Positions 21,031 to 32,246 of a DNA stretch of 64,000 nt are shown piece by piece; the stretch's first letter is position 1, and every line of letters begins with the position of its first letter. The translations under genes were made by a program, and so were the position numbers. The stretch comes from Cheiracanthium punctorium (lineage: Eukaryota; Arthropoda; Arachnida; Araneae; Cheiracanthiidae), in assembly GCA_038373885.1 (NCBI GenBank), contig JAWZYV010010352.1:186001-250000 (forward strand), read 5' to 3'. The notes under the pieces were generated by a model, which saw nothing but the letters and a program-made list of their open reading frames with translations, was not told the origin of the DNA and did no database searches.

Positions 21031-21709
21031 TTCCGTTTTATTAATATCTGTTTTTTCTGAATTGATTAAAATATGTATCAGTTCTTTTAAGTATTTAAGT
21101 GTTGTACAATAGTTTTACAATTATCTCATTGGTATTTTTCTTAACTCATGTTGTTTATAATAGTGTGCTCCTCCCTTTAATATTTTTCTAAATTAATTAA
21201 TTACATCTGTTTTGTTTATTTATTTTTTGCCTTAAAGTCCGTCTTCTTTAATAACAAATTAGTTGCCCTTTTCACTTCCTCTCTTCACCCTATGCTGGCC
21301 TCCTTATGTGTTCACACCATTTAAAAGTTTTCTTTTTCTTTTTCTTAATTTGGGTACTGTTTGTCTATACGATGGCGTTTAATTTTAAGTTATGGGTGTT
21401 TTTCCTTGCAGTTTATGCTATTTTTCGTCGGTTTGGGTACTGGTTCTAATTTTTACTGAACTTCTTTTTTAGCAAAATAGCTATCAAAATTTTGTCATTT
21501 TGGGAGTCTGAAATCGCCTCCTTGTTCTGTTTCTCTTTTTACAGCACAAAAAACATCTTGACTCAAGTTTCTCAGAAGAGGCTAACTTGCTGGATCACAC
21601 TGACTGGCTGAGACAGGCAGGTCAAAGAGTACAGCTTAGGTTGCATGGGGCTAGCAGGGATGTGCCAGCTGAAATTAAATTTTGGAGCAAATTTTAGAGC
21701 AAGAAAAAG

Positions 21710-22493
21710 CAGGGTGTCTACCAAATTTCTGAAAGTCCATTTCCCAACTTTTTCCTGACTTTTGGGAGCTAGAAGGACAGAAGCGTATATAAGTTTCCAT
21801 TTCTGGGGGGGGGGGGTATTTTAAATGTTATTGTTATTAGAGTTAATATTATTGTTTTAAAATATCTGCTGGGAGGCCCGGTCGACAGACTTTCAGCAAC
21901 CATTCTAATGAAGAGATAAGTCCTCCAAATTGAACACTATCCAATACTTTAAATTCAAAAAATAAAACGAAACTCAAAGAGCGCACACTTTCTAAGAAAA
22001 AAAGGGGCCAATTGCTTGTGTTATATGCGAGCATGCATACATAAATATTGAGAAATATTAAGCAATAAAAATAAAATGATTGAATAAATCACGTATGATC
22101 ATCTACTAATCCCGTTCACGATACTTCTAGCACAAATTTTAGCCACTTTCGTCTTTCTACACTTCAAATCCGGAACACTGAGTTAAAATAAATAAACAAT
22201 GAATGAAATTCTATTGCAAACCAGACGGGTGATCACGTGCTGACGACAGCTTTTTTACCCTCCCGTCACGATGGATGAGCCCCCATTTTTCCCTCCTTAT
22301 GCAAACACATGGCTTGATGCTTTCGCAGTCCGAAAAATGCGTTGTAGTTGCTTTCGGTTTCCAGTCTGACAAATAGGAAGGGTTAAAAAAAAAGGGATAC
22401 CGAAAAAAAAAAATGATTCTTTTGGTGAATTTTCCGGACCCATTTTCCAATTTCCCGGCTTTTTCCAGACTTTCCGGAGCGGTAGACACCCTG
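21710..22493. mobile_element. hAT-type MITE, first copy
   Basis: The ends are inverted copies of CAGGGTGTCTACC, and the text near both ends carries related CGGAAAGTCTGGAAAA / CTGAAAGTCCATTTC words. Length is 784 bp. The flanks are A-rich (AGAAAAAG, AAAAGACA) and a clean duplication is not evident. The longest minus-strand frames inside have no recognisable domain. Confidence 0.75.
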
Positions 22494-22875
22494 AAAAGAC
22501 ATTTTTTGAGCAATTTGGAGCAAGAAAAACAGATTTCTGGAGCAATTTGGAGAAGTTATGGGTGTTTTTCCTTGCAGTTTATGCTATTTTTCGTCGGTTT
22601 GGGTACTGGTTCTAATTTTTACTGAACTTCTTTTTTAGCAAAATAGCTATCGAAATTTTGTCATTTTGGAAGTCTGAAATCGCCTTCTTGTTCTGTTTCT
22701 CTTTTTACAGCACAAAAAACATCTTGACTCAAGTTTCTCAGAAGAGGCTAACTTGCTGGATCACACTGACTGGCTGAGACAGGCAGGTCAAAGAGTACAG
22801 CTTAGGTTGTGTGGGGCTAGCAGGGATGTGCCAGCTGAAATTAAATTTTGGAGGAAATTTTAGAGCAAGAAAAAG

Positions 22876-23679
22876 CAGGGTGTCTACCAAATTTCTGAAA
22901 GTCCATTTCCCAACTTTTTCCTGACTTTTGGGAGGTAGAAGGACAGAAGCGTATATAAGTTTCCATTTCTGGGGGGGGGGGGGTATTTTAAATGTTATTG
23001 TTATTAGAGTTAATATTATTGTTTTAAAATATCTGCTGGGAGGCCCGGTCGACAGACTTTCAGCAACCATTCTAATGAAGAGATAAGTCCTCCAAATTGA
23101 ACACTATCCAATACTTTAAATTCAAAAAATAAAACGAAACTCAAAGAGCGCACACTTTCTAAGAAAAAAAGGGGCCAATTGCTTGTGTTATATGCGAGCA
23201 TGCATACATAAATATTGAGAAATATTAAGCAATAAAAATAAACACGTACGTGGAAAATAAAATGATTGAATAAATCACGTATGATCATCTACTAATCCCG
23301 TTCACGATACTTCTAGCACAAATTTTAGCCACTTTCGTCTTTCTACACTTCATATCCGGAACACTGAGTTAAAATAAATAAACAATGAATGAAATTCTAT
23401 TGCAAACCAGACGGGTGATCACGTGCTGACGACAGCTTTTTTACCCTCCCGTCACGATGGATGAGCCCCCATTTTTCCCTCCTTATGCAAACACAAGGCT
23501 TGATGCTTTCGCGATCCGAAAAATGCGTTGTAGTTGCTTTCGGTTTCCAGTCTGACAAATAGGAAGGGTTAAAAAAAAAGGGATACTGAAAAAAAAAAAT
23601 GATTCTTTTGGTGAATTTTCCGGACCCATTTTCCAATTTCCCGGCTTTTTCCAGACTTTCCGGAGCGGTAGACACCCTG
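22876..23679. mobile_element. hAT-type MITE, second copy by tandem duplication
   Basis: Same CAGGGTGTCTACC inverted ends as the copy at 21710, 804 bp. It shares flanks with the first copy, so it arose by segmental duplication, not by a second transposition. Confidence 0.75.
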
Positions 23680-23739
23680 AAAAGACATTTTTGGAGCAAT
23701 TTGGAGCAAGAAAAACAGATTTCTGGAGCAATTTGGAGC

Positions 23740-24560
23740 ACAAGAATGTCAATTTTGATATACAAAATTTATTTTTGGAGGGAAAGGGAAGTCATCAAAG
23801 AATGCCAATCTAAAAAATGAAAATTAAGGGGGGATCTTAAAAAATCTTAACAAAAACTAATTTTTTTTTTTGGGGGGGGGGTTGAAGAGGGAGGAGAGTC
23901 AGAAGCTTATGAAATAAATAAAAAAATTCAGTTATTTTATACATTGCTATACAAAATATCTATTTTAAATCAAAAATACAATATTTACTAAACTATATTA
24001 ATCCATTTATGCCTAGTGGTCCTTTTTATGATAATGTGCATCTAATTATGCAAGTAGCAAAGCGTTCATAATAGATTTAAAAATAAAAATAATTAAAAAT
24101 TTATCAAAACTTACTGTAAAATAAAACTTGAATTAAGTTTTTAATTGTATTTCTGATAATATACGTTTATATTGTAGAGTTAGAAGACAATAATACCTTT
24201 GTATCGTTGGGGAAGAAAATAATAAATTAAAAATAAAACCAGTTATCTATTTCTAATGGGTAAATTCTTTAAACTAAGAGAATGATTAAAAAAATATAAA
24301 AAAAACGAGTGATGTTTTCTGTCCCCCACTCCTTCCCACTTGAGTTTCTGTTCAGAGATGACACTGAAAGATCAGAATACAGAGGGGGAGAAATAAGTAG
24401 GCAGTGGTAAATAATATATAATCATCACTTTTGCTCCTATTTTGGTTATCGGCACTGAGCTGACTGTGTTGTTTCTCCTCCCTGCTTGCCGGCACAGCAA
24501 TAAAATGTTTTCTTTTTGTAACACGTGTCTGTCATCTTTGTGTTTTGTGAGCATTTTGTC
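23740..24560. other. AT-rich DNA inside the insertion that splits Tigger
   Basis: Contains G-runs (about 23870-23880) and A/T tracts. No motif-bearing frame was seen. It belongs to the ~4.5-kb block between the middle and C-terminal Tigger pieces. Confidence 0.5.
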
Positions 24561-24922
24561 TGTTTATTTTTTTATGCCACCACGATTCATGGAAATATTG
24601 ATATCCTCTGGCAGTTTGAAGTTTGCATCCTCTTCCACCTTTCTAAGTTTAGACAGCTGTGGTTTGCAGTAGGAATTAATCATCAAATGATTAATTTGTG
24701 TGGGGAGCCGAAATTCGCCAGTCCAGTTATCAAATGTGGGGAGCCGAAATTCTCCAGTTACTTGAATGCCGGATAGTTGAGCCTTTATGTAGTGGGAAAA
24801 AAAGTATATTATCTGGATCAAGGAGCATTTCAGAAAAAAAAAAAAAAATGAAATCAGGGAGAAAGTGCTGGATTTTGGGAACTTTCCGGTTTTCGGAATT
24901 CCAGATAAAGGGTTCAATACTG
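24561..24922 (-). mobile_element. Tigger-like MITE, one terminus clear
   Basis: The right end, read inward on the minus strand, is CAGTATTGAACCCTTTATC with TA outside at 24923-24924. Inside are repeated GGGGAGCCGAAATTCKCCAG units (24706 and 24738). A related sequence lies at 41754-42090. The left terminus is not certain, so the left boundary is approximate. Confidence 0.6.
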
Positions 24923-24924
24923 TA

Positions 24925-25489
24925 GTAAAATGTTGACTTGTGCTACCCTTTAACTGTAAGATGTTTCAGTAAGTGCAAATTTTAGTGTAAAATGAGATAC
25001 AGCCTTAAAGCTATTTGCTTTAAACAAAATGATTAATTGATTAGAAGATGACAATAAGCTCAAGTTATGTTTGATATTTTGTTAAGTAATGGAGATAAAC
25101 TTCACTGATCAAGCTTAGATTCCTTTTTACAGTGTCAAGTCCTATTAATATCCATTGTTTTGAGATATTATGCTTTATTTTATTTGCATCCGAGGTTATG
25201 AAGTTAATATGATTTTGAAGTAGCAAAATGTGATCTATTTTTAATGTTAGTAAATCATTCATGTATTTTTTAATAAATAACTGTTACATGCAATATGTCT
25301 GTTTATTTGTGTATACATGTTACACCTACACCGTATTCTCTTTTCTTTTTTTTTTGCTGAGGCAATTCTGACGAAGATCTGGGGTCAGTGATCATTTGGT
25401 GGAATTTCATTTTCTGCACACATAACTCGAATGTCTCAATTCTTTAAAATTATTTCCTTAAATATTCCTTATTTCCTTAAATGTCAACA
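24925..25489. other. unassigned AT-rich DNA
   Basis: No recognised coding or element ends. It lies between the MITE and the resumption of Tigger at about 25490. It includes a direct repeat of TATTTCCTTAAAT at 25449 and 25469. Confidence 0.45.
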
Positions 25490-26107
25490 TGGCACCATGA
25501 TTAAGATTGGCTTTTTTATGAAACTGGAATATTTTTAGCATTTTTAAAGCATCTTGACTTTTGAGATTTGCTGATTACCATAAGTTTGTGCTTCTGTGAT
25601 TCATTCATATTAGCACATACCAGGGCATTGGGTTGCACTTTTGAAAGTTTACCACTAGAGCATTTTTCTTTTTTAAACTTTAATGTTTGGTTATGTGTCA
25701 TTTTATAAAACAATCCAGCATCAGCAGCTTTGAATATGTCTTACTCTTCATAGTGATAAGAGATACCATTCTATAAGTTTATTTCTAGTCCTCAACATCA
25801 GAAATGGAAACACTTCCTGATTCTCCGACAAATTTTCCTGAATTTATGTTATTCAACTTCTTAAACCGGTCTAACCAGCCATTTGAACACATGGAAGTAG
25901 TCTCACCAAATTGCTTGGCAAATTCATTGGCTTTTGCTTGAAGCATTTGTTCAGATACTGGAAGATTGCAGCTTCTATGAATGCCGAACCACTTTAGTAA
26001 CGCTTCTTCAACATCCTTGTAATCTACTTTTCACAGCTTTTTTCTATTTAAATTATTTTTATGAGTAGAAATTATTATTAACTGCCTATTCTTCCACATG
26101 TTACAAA
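25490..26107 (-). pseudogene. Tigger transposase, middle piece
   Basis: Minus strand: VCNMWKNRQ at 26107, then after a TGA near 26034 DYKDVEEALLKWFGIHRSCN and NGWLDRFKKLNNI, the second helix-turn-helix (CENP-B/Tc5 type). After decayed sequence, FYKMTHNQTLKFKKEKCSSG and LSKVQPNALVCANMNESQKH, then KSQKSRCFKNAKNIPVS, which is the start of the DDE_1 catalytic domain; the first Asp region is damaged. It joins the N-terminal piece across 26114-30619 and the C-terminal piece across about 21030-25490. Confidence 0.85.
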
Positions 26108-26177
26108 CTGTAAGATCATTCCATGGTGACTGACGTTACAATTTGACTACATTTGTAACCTATTCACCAGTGGCTTG

Positions 26178-26229
<52 letters not shown>
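26178..26229. repeat. (TA)n microsatellite
   Basis: About 25 uninterrupted TA dinucleotides, followed by TTTATTTATTTA. Confidence 0.95.
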
Positions 26230-26233
<4 letters not shown>

Positions 26234-27138
26234 TTATTTAAATTGATCAAGAATATCATAAATAAGTACAATACTGTCATCCATTTTCAATATAAGAAGT
26301 CTCTTTGTTTTTTTTTTTTTTAATTAAGGGAAATCAAAAAACGTGACAATGTTACACAGAAGAGACATTGACAAAAATGAATTTTATATAAATTCAAATC
26401 CTCTTTGAACGAATAGTAAGAGAAGTAAAATAATTTTTTTCTAGTTAATTATAGATTTCAATCTTTATGAAAACATTTTCTTTTGTTTAAAAAATTAAAA
26501 TTTTTTAATGTAGAAAATATTTTATTTCTGTGACTGATGTTACATATATTTTGTGACTGATGTTACATTGACATAAACATGCTATAATTATATATTATTT
26601 CTTCTTTAAAACAAAACTACCAAATTTACTTTTTGAAACTGTATTAATCTAGTTGAATCATAATAAATAAATCATAGTAATGCTTATTATACATTAATAA
26701 AATTAAAAAAATAATGTTGTTAGTGTTTCACTAAAGGGTAATTCCAAGGAACTAGGGACACCAGTGAAAAAAAAAATTCTTATAAAGAATAATAGTTTTT
26801 TTCCCCTATAAAGTAAGCATTTGGGAATTTCTATAAAAATATGCAAAAATGTTGGCAAAACATTTTTACATATATTTTTGTCTTTAGAGGTGTAGAAAGT
26901 TCATCTTGTTTTCTAAAAGAAATCAATAGGTATGTATAAAATCTTATTTTTTATTGAAATTCCGTTCCTTTATGAGAAGATTAGGCAAACGCAGAAACCT
27001 TTAACTGCAATATTTGCCTTGAGAACATTTTTTATAAATTAGCCCAAGCATTAATGTATCATCACTCCTAATAACAAAAAGTCTTATTCTCTTCCTTTAT
27101 GTAAATATCTTTAATATTAGTCTCTTAAATATTTTATA

Positions 27139-28338
27139 CTAGCTGCATGCCCGTTCTTCGGACGGTAGGAAACGAAAAATTTCCTCATATGTGTAATTCG
27201 AATTAATTCCAGTGATGTGGAATCTAGAAAAAGCAAAATTATTTCACTCTTGACTTAAAATTTGCGTCATATATGTAATAACCTGAGATCATTGCAATAT
27301 AATGACACACACACACACAAAAAAAAAAAAAACTTTGTCAGCGTCATTCGGTATCAAAAAAGTGAAAATGGACCGTTTGCAGTGAACTTCTCACTTTCAA
27401 AATGTCTTATTTCCTCAGACATGCTGTTTTTTAGGTTCACGTTTTACCGTTAAATACTTCAGACACTACATGAAATGGACATTTTTTTTATTTAAAAAAT
27501 ACGTCACCCTCTCTTGCAACCCTTTACAGAAAGAAAAGATATAAGAGATAAGACTACGCTATTTATAAAGGCTTGAAAATTGTTTTTCTAGATTATGCAG
27601 TTTAATTTTTCTTCTCGCAAATAAATCCAGTATCTATAAAAGGAAATCGAGCCAAGCAAAGAAATCGTCTGCTCGCGGGTCCCGTTTTTATTTTTTTTTT
27701 CAACTGGCAATTTTAATCATTCTTACTGTATCCATGACAACCAAACCGCAAGATATCAAACCGAAACTCATAAGCATGTGCTCATAAGCACTGAAATGAA
27801 AATCCTTCTTTACTTAAAAATTCGTAAAAATTCTCCTAATTTATATTTTTTCTCCGTTTTTCTTTTAAAAGTGGGCGAATTGTGTGCTCCGTCTTTTGCC
27901 CAAATATAAAAAAGTTACGACAGATAGAATTCAAGATGCAGCAGTTTTAAAAATATTTTACGAAAGTCAGCGTCAAATTCAATTTTATTTGAAAAATTCC
28001 CAAAAATCTGCAAATTATGTTACACAGTCCGAACAAACAGTTTTTAAAAGAAAATTTTCTCCTCTATACGATGATGTAACTATCGTTTTCTTGCGAGTGA
28101 AATTACCGGCGTTATTATGTATTACACAAGAAAAATCACTAAAAATCGGACAAAACATAAAATAAAACATTTTCCAATTCGAATTTCGAAAAAATCGCTT
28201 CGAGGTGTGTCGAGACCCGTCTTGGAGAATTTCCGTACAAAATTTGGTAGGTCTACGATCACCCATTTCCGAGCTACGCGAGACACAGACAAACAGACAG
28301 ACAAACGGACAGTTTACACACTGTTTTATTTATATAGA
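27139..28338 (-). mobile_element. non-autonomous Helitron, 1200 bp
   Basis: On the minus strand it begins TCTATATAAATAAAAC at 28338 and ends GGGCATGCAGCTAG at 27139. The 3' end has a short hairpin CCGTCCGAAGAACGG ten bases before CTAG. It sits between A and T, as Helitrons do, without duplicating target sequence. Near its 5' end are GACAGACAAAC repeats. No Rep/helicase is encoded. Frames inside (27884-28165, 28015-28266) are incidental. Its insertion point can be read from the other inverted arm. Confidence 0.85.
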
Positions 28339-28452
28339 TTAGTTCTATTTGTGAATTTTAAACTTATAAAAATGTGTAAATGTGTATTATAAAATATGTG
28401 TAACATTAGGCACATTTCTGTTTTTCAATTAGAAAGCTACTTAAAAATATTG

Positions 28453-29655
28453 TGTTGTGTTGCTTTGCGGAGTCCTCTCTTCATAGTTTCATTGATTACT
28501 TATTTAATTATTTAATTACCTCAGTTCTTAATTACGTCTTTGTTTTGTAAGTTTATTTTTGCAATAGCTTGATAATTTAAATACCTTAATGTTAAAGTTT
28601 CTGTACTCTCCTGCTGTTTACATTTAATTTAGGTTTTTTTACTTATTTATTGGTAATCTGAATTAATAGCTAGTGTTTGGTATCAGTTTTGTGCGCAGGA
28701 GATGAGGAGACGACTCCTAATATCAAATTTTGATTTGGGGGCTGTTTTTGCGCCTTAATCTTAAATCCTTTGTTTTGGGGCTTTGTTTCTTGTTGCTGGG
28801 GGGTCCGCTGGATCCCCTGCCCTCATCATAACCGAAGTTAAGGCTGGGGCGGCATATTATATCCCGCAACATAATTTATTGCGTAGTTGGCCACTCAGCG
28901 ACGGATTTCGTCTGTTGGTGTTTTTTTTTTTTATTGCCCCCTCTGTGGTATCCTTCGTGCAGGGAGAAATGTGAAAGGAAGCTTCAAGAGGACGTTTTTG
29001 ACTGAGAAAGATGACGAAAAACTTTGATGCCTGTGAGAAAAAATGAAGGGAGACATGCCTAGATCAGGAGAAATGGTCATCGAGATAGAGAACTGAGGTG
29101 ATCATCTGTGAGCCCCATTTGTGCTCATCTTGGTACATCTACGATTCCAGATACCTTCTCTGTAAGATTCTGGAGGGCCAGTTTAGAACGCGACCATAGT
29201 GCGAATCCAGCAAACTCCTGCGATCCAGCCTCTGCCTGGAGCCATGTTCAGTGTGCGAACCTACCTCCACAACCTCTCACAGAAGCAGCATCTTTGCGTT
29301 ATCAACTATTACAGCGGGCCCGCTTGTGAGTAATAACTTTTGTTTAAGTCCTCGTATTCTCCCCTTGATTTATATGTATTCTGAAAGTGACTTGATCTCT
29401 ACCAGATTCTGTCGGAATCCGCGGAAGTAATTGTCATTTTTATTTTTCTATAAGTATGTCAGATGTTCATTTAATAAATTGTTTACTTTCAAAGTTATTT
29501 AGAGTAAATTCTCTTGGGAAAGGGAGATGAAATAAGGGTTGTTTACAGTTTCTTTTAACTGACCAAAGGAACCTGGCTTATCACGTTTAAGAATTTAAAA
29601 AAGGAAAGGGCTTACACAACGCAAACTGATTAAGAGTTAATGAGTTTCACAACAA
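28453..29655. other. centre of the fold-back insertion, unidentified
   Basis: A less AT-rich stretch at about 28680-29340 includes GGGGTCCGCTGGATCCCCTG. A 73-codon plus frame at 29108-29329 ends just before CCCGCTTGTGAGTAATAA, which looks like a splice donor. I recognise no protein family. It could be a captured exon, an LTR-like piece, or chance. Confidence 0.35.
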
Positions 29656-30033
29656 TTGGGAAAATAAGCACTGACTGCTGCTGAAAGACAGAAAAGGTGA
29701 TGAGATAAATTAAAGACTGAAGGAAATTATGAAGATCATAAAAACAAAGCAGAAGCAATAAAGAGCCAAAATAAAAGAAGAAATGGCCCAGCTAAATTAC
29801 CTCAATCAATTCAGAAGAAGGTAAAAAGAGTAATTTATCTTGAAATTAGAGAAAATGTTTGAAAAGGAATTGATTGAGGAGAATGACTGAGGTAATTTAG
29901 CTAGGTCATTTCCCTTTTATTTTGGCTCTTTATTGCTTTTACTTTGTTTTTCTTTTATAATCTTCATATTTCCCTGCATTCTTTAATCTACTCCTTTTCT
30001 GTCTTTCTGCAGTAGTCAATGCCATTTTCCCAA
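29656..30033. repeat. secondary inverted repeat, ~157-bp arms
   Basis: TTGGGAAAATAAGCACTGAC...GCTAAATTACCTCAATCAATTC (29656-29812) is inverted at 29867-30033 (GAATTGATTGAGG ... GCCATTTTCCCAA). The right arm carries a 13-base extra near 29880. The loop is about 55 bp. It adjoins the right long arm, so it forms part of the same fold-back structure. Confidence 0.88.
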
Positions 30034-30625
30034 TATTTTTATGTAGGTATCTAATTAAAAAGCAGAAATGTGACTGATGCTACATATTTTTATAAGTTTA
30101 AAATTCATAAATTGAACCAATATTAAATATTCAAAAGACTAATATTAAAGATATTTTCATAAAGGAAAAGAAATGACTTTTTATATTTTTGGGACTAATT
30201 TTATTTAAGCAAGAAAATTTTTTTATAGAATTTTGTGACTGATGTTACATTAATATTAGGCCTAATTTACAAAAATTGTTTTAAAGATAAATATTGCAGT
30301 TAAAGGTTTCTGCATTGGTCTAATCTTTTCATATATAAATTAATTTCAATAAAAAATAAGATTTCATTCATATTTGTTGATTTCTTTTATAAAACAAGAT
30401 GAACTTTCTACACTTCTTTAAGACAAGAACTCATGTAAAAACAGTAATGTTGCCAAACATTGTGTATAAAACTTTTAAAAAGGTGTTGTTAACTTTTTTA
30501 GCATCATTTTATAGAAATTCACTAATTTTTACTTCATACAGGGACTAAAGTATTACTTTTTTATAAGATTTTTTTTTTTTTTTTTTTGCCATTGGTGTCC
30601 CTAGTTTCATGGAATCATCCTGTAT

Positions 30626-30739
30626 ATTTGGATAATTTATAATCCCTGTAGATATCGGCTTGATTGCATCCATTTTGAATTTCTCTCATTATGCCAATTT
30701 TATCTTCAATGGAGAACTTTCACGTTTACTGCTCACCAT
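30626..30739 (-). pseudogene. Tigger transposase, N-terminal piece
   Basis: ATG at 30739-30737 gives MVSSKRES. After a one-base shift it reads SIEDKIGIMREIQNGCNQAD and IYRDYKLSKYT. This is the CENP-B N-terminal helix-turn-helix that opens pogo/Tigger transposases. It is cut at 30620-30625 by the 26114-30619 insertion, and the next codons reappear at 26107. Confidence 0.88.
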
Positions 30740-31118
30740 AGTTTAAATTCGTGACACTTATTTTCAGGCTTATTTAACTGAACTGAGGGTAAAAACGGGA
30801 AAAGGAGGGCCTTTTTCAACATCGATCTGTGTCCATCCTTTTGACCAATAAAGAGTAAGCATTCCTTCGCATTTCCCCTGAATTTCCAGGAAATCAATAT
30901 TGCAACCATCAAACATGCAAACTCTCAACTGAGACTTATCAGTAGTGATTGTGAATATTTTCAGTAGTTTTTCATGTTTGTTTGTAGTCAGTCGCTTATG
31001 CAATTTTCTTCCCCCCAAATAGCTAGGGGGAAAAATAATGTTCAGTTATACCCTATTAAAATTAATCTTAATTAAAAATAAATAAAAACCTCAATTATAC
31101 TTTATACAAAACATTTTG

Positions 31119-31345
31119 GCCTCACCATGGCACAGTGGTTATATCATTGAAAATGGTAGATGGCCGAAGTGTGAAGGTCCCGGGTTCAGGTCCCATCATG
31201 CGGTTGTCGATCTAATGGTCTAGAGTTATGGTAGGTTTTCTCCAGATGTAATGTGAATATGCATTAGAACCCCTTAAAAAGTCCTCCTACCAAGGCATCC
31301 CTCATCTTAGGCAGATATCCCTCATGCAGGTTTGCCTTAATCACA
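31119..31345 (+). mobile_element. tRNA-derived SINE
   Basis: A-box-like TGGCACAGTGGTT at 31128-31140 and B-box-like GGGTTCAGGTCCC at 31182-31194 are spaced as in a tRNA gene. The body ends with TTAGAACCCCTTAAAAAGTC and CATCTTAGGCAGATATCCCT. A fragment of this body is at 1752-1832. Inserted within the 5' half of the Tigger element. Confidence 0.8.
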
Positions 31346-31984
31346 CACAATCACAATACATTTTGGGAATACAAATTGCAATTCATAATGAGGCGAATAA
31401 TTCATCAAATTTTATATAAACTTATTATTATTTATATATAATTATTTTAATAACTAACTACACAACACTACAGCGATGAAAATTCACTCACAAACAAATT
31501 TTTCTGGAAAGCGTGATAGTAGCAATCTATTGAGAAACATAGCATAGATTGGCTTCCATTTCGGAGGGGGATCAGGATTTGTCACTAGAGTTAATATAAA
31601 TACTTTAAAATAGATGTTTTTTAATAAATAATTTTTGTTTTCGGAGGGAGCTCTGTCCCTCTTGCCCTTTCAGCCTTTTCATTTTTCTGGGTTCGTTATA
31701 TCCACAAAAATAACATTATTGTATGTATTGCACAACTCGGTACTAAACATTTCACTCATTATAAGCCATGTTCACTATAACAGGGTTTGACTGTATTTTT
31801 TTTTTCTCTTTTTCAAGAGCTCAGCAAGTTATTACAAGAAAATAAGACATTCTTCAGTAAATTCTATAAAGGAAGACACTGGTTGTGAGTAGGATTATGG
31901 CCAATTAACCACTCTAGAGATCTAAGCTGAGGCAGGACGGGGGGCCCTCCATGGGAGTCTTTTTAAGGGGTCCTAAACCGTATA

Positions 31985-32125
31985 TACACTAAATTTCAAA
32001 GGAAACCACGGAAAACTTCAAACAGCTAGGTCAGCGGACGCGAACAGGGCTTGAACCAGGCACCTTTCGTCTCCCAGTTGAGAGCGCTATGTGCTCGGCT
32101 ACTGGTTGGGCAAGAAAGATGTTGA
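31985..32125 (-). mobile_element. tRNA-derived SINE, minus strand
   Basis: Reverse strand has TAGCCGAGCACATAGCGCTC (A box region, 32102-32083) and GGTTCAAGCCC (B box, 32058-32048). It continues with a body that includes CGCTGACCTAGCTGTTTGAA. It lies between the Tigger right end and the nischarin exon, 120 bp from the exon. Confidence 0.75.
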
Positions 32126-32246
32126 AAAAATAGCTCTCTATGAAAATTACAAAGAAAATTATGCGGGGCAAAAAGTACAGAATTGAGGAGCTAAGATAAT
32201 TTTAAAGCACATAAAGCATAACCTCATGCAAAACAGTTTAACTTAC

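Larger units (their letters stand above)
21391..23738. repeat. 1.17-kb tandem duplication
   Basis: TATGGGTGTTTTTCCTTGCA starts at 21391 and at 22557. The following ~1.16 kb are nearly identical, differing by scattered substitutions, a longer G-run at about 22972, and ~20 extra bases (ACACGTACGTGGAAAATAA) at about 23242. Each copy holds one hAT MITE. High identity means the duplication is recent or has been homogenised. Confidence 0.95.
26114..30619. mobile_element. 4.5-kb fold-back insertion in Tigger
   Basis: Ends are 12-bp inverted repeats, GATCATTCCATG at 26114-26125 and CATGGAATCATC at 30608-30619. They are flanked by CTGTAA (26108-26113) and CTGTAT (30620-30625), a 5-6 bp target duplication. 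Removal joins the Tigger frame as KYT-VCNMWKN. It contains a TA microsatellite, long inverted arms, a Helitron, and a ~1.2-kb centre with no known protein. The word GTGACTGAYGTTACA occurs at 26126, 26530, 26553 and 30235. No transposase recognised; superfamily unknown. Confidence 0.8.
26736..30620. repeat. ~0.55-kb inverted arms (26736-28452 and 30034-30620)
   Basis: The left arm starts GGGTAATTCCAAGGAACTAG and the right arm, reversed, GGATGATTCCATGAAACTAG. Both continue with GGGACACCA, then TAGAAAGTTCATCTTGTTTT, GCAGAAACCTTTAACTGCAA and GAATTTTAAACTTATAAAAA. The left arm is interrupted by the Helitron (27139-28338), and the alignment resumes exactly after it. Identity is roughly 75-80% by eye, with indels. 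A transcript through both arms would fold into a long imperfect hairpin. Confidence 0.88.
20017..31793 (-). mobile_element. Tigger (pogo) transposon, 11.8 kb through nested insertions
   Basis: TA at 20015-20016 and 31794-31795 flanks ends that both begin CAGTCAAACCC and share TATAGTGAAC (21 of 24 bases inverted). The minus-strand transposase lies in three pieces in correct order: N-terminus 30739-30626, middle 26107-25490, C-terminus 21030-20330. Everything between the pieces is later insertion. Without the two large insertions, and allowing for the SINE at 31119, the element would be roughly 2.6-2.9 kb, normal for Tigger. It lies in the nischarin intron downstream of the exon at 32247. Confidence 0.88.

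Noticed and set aside
22211..23765. Minus-strand frames of 100-122 codons in both duplicated units
   Set aside because: No domain; composition reflects MITE sequence; they repeat because of the tandem duplication.
28783..29329. Two plus-strand frames as a novel gene
   Set aside because: Short, no family match, and inside a nested insertion; kept only as an unexplained region.
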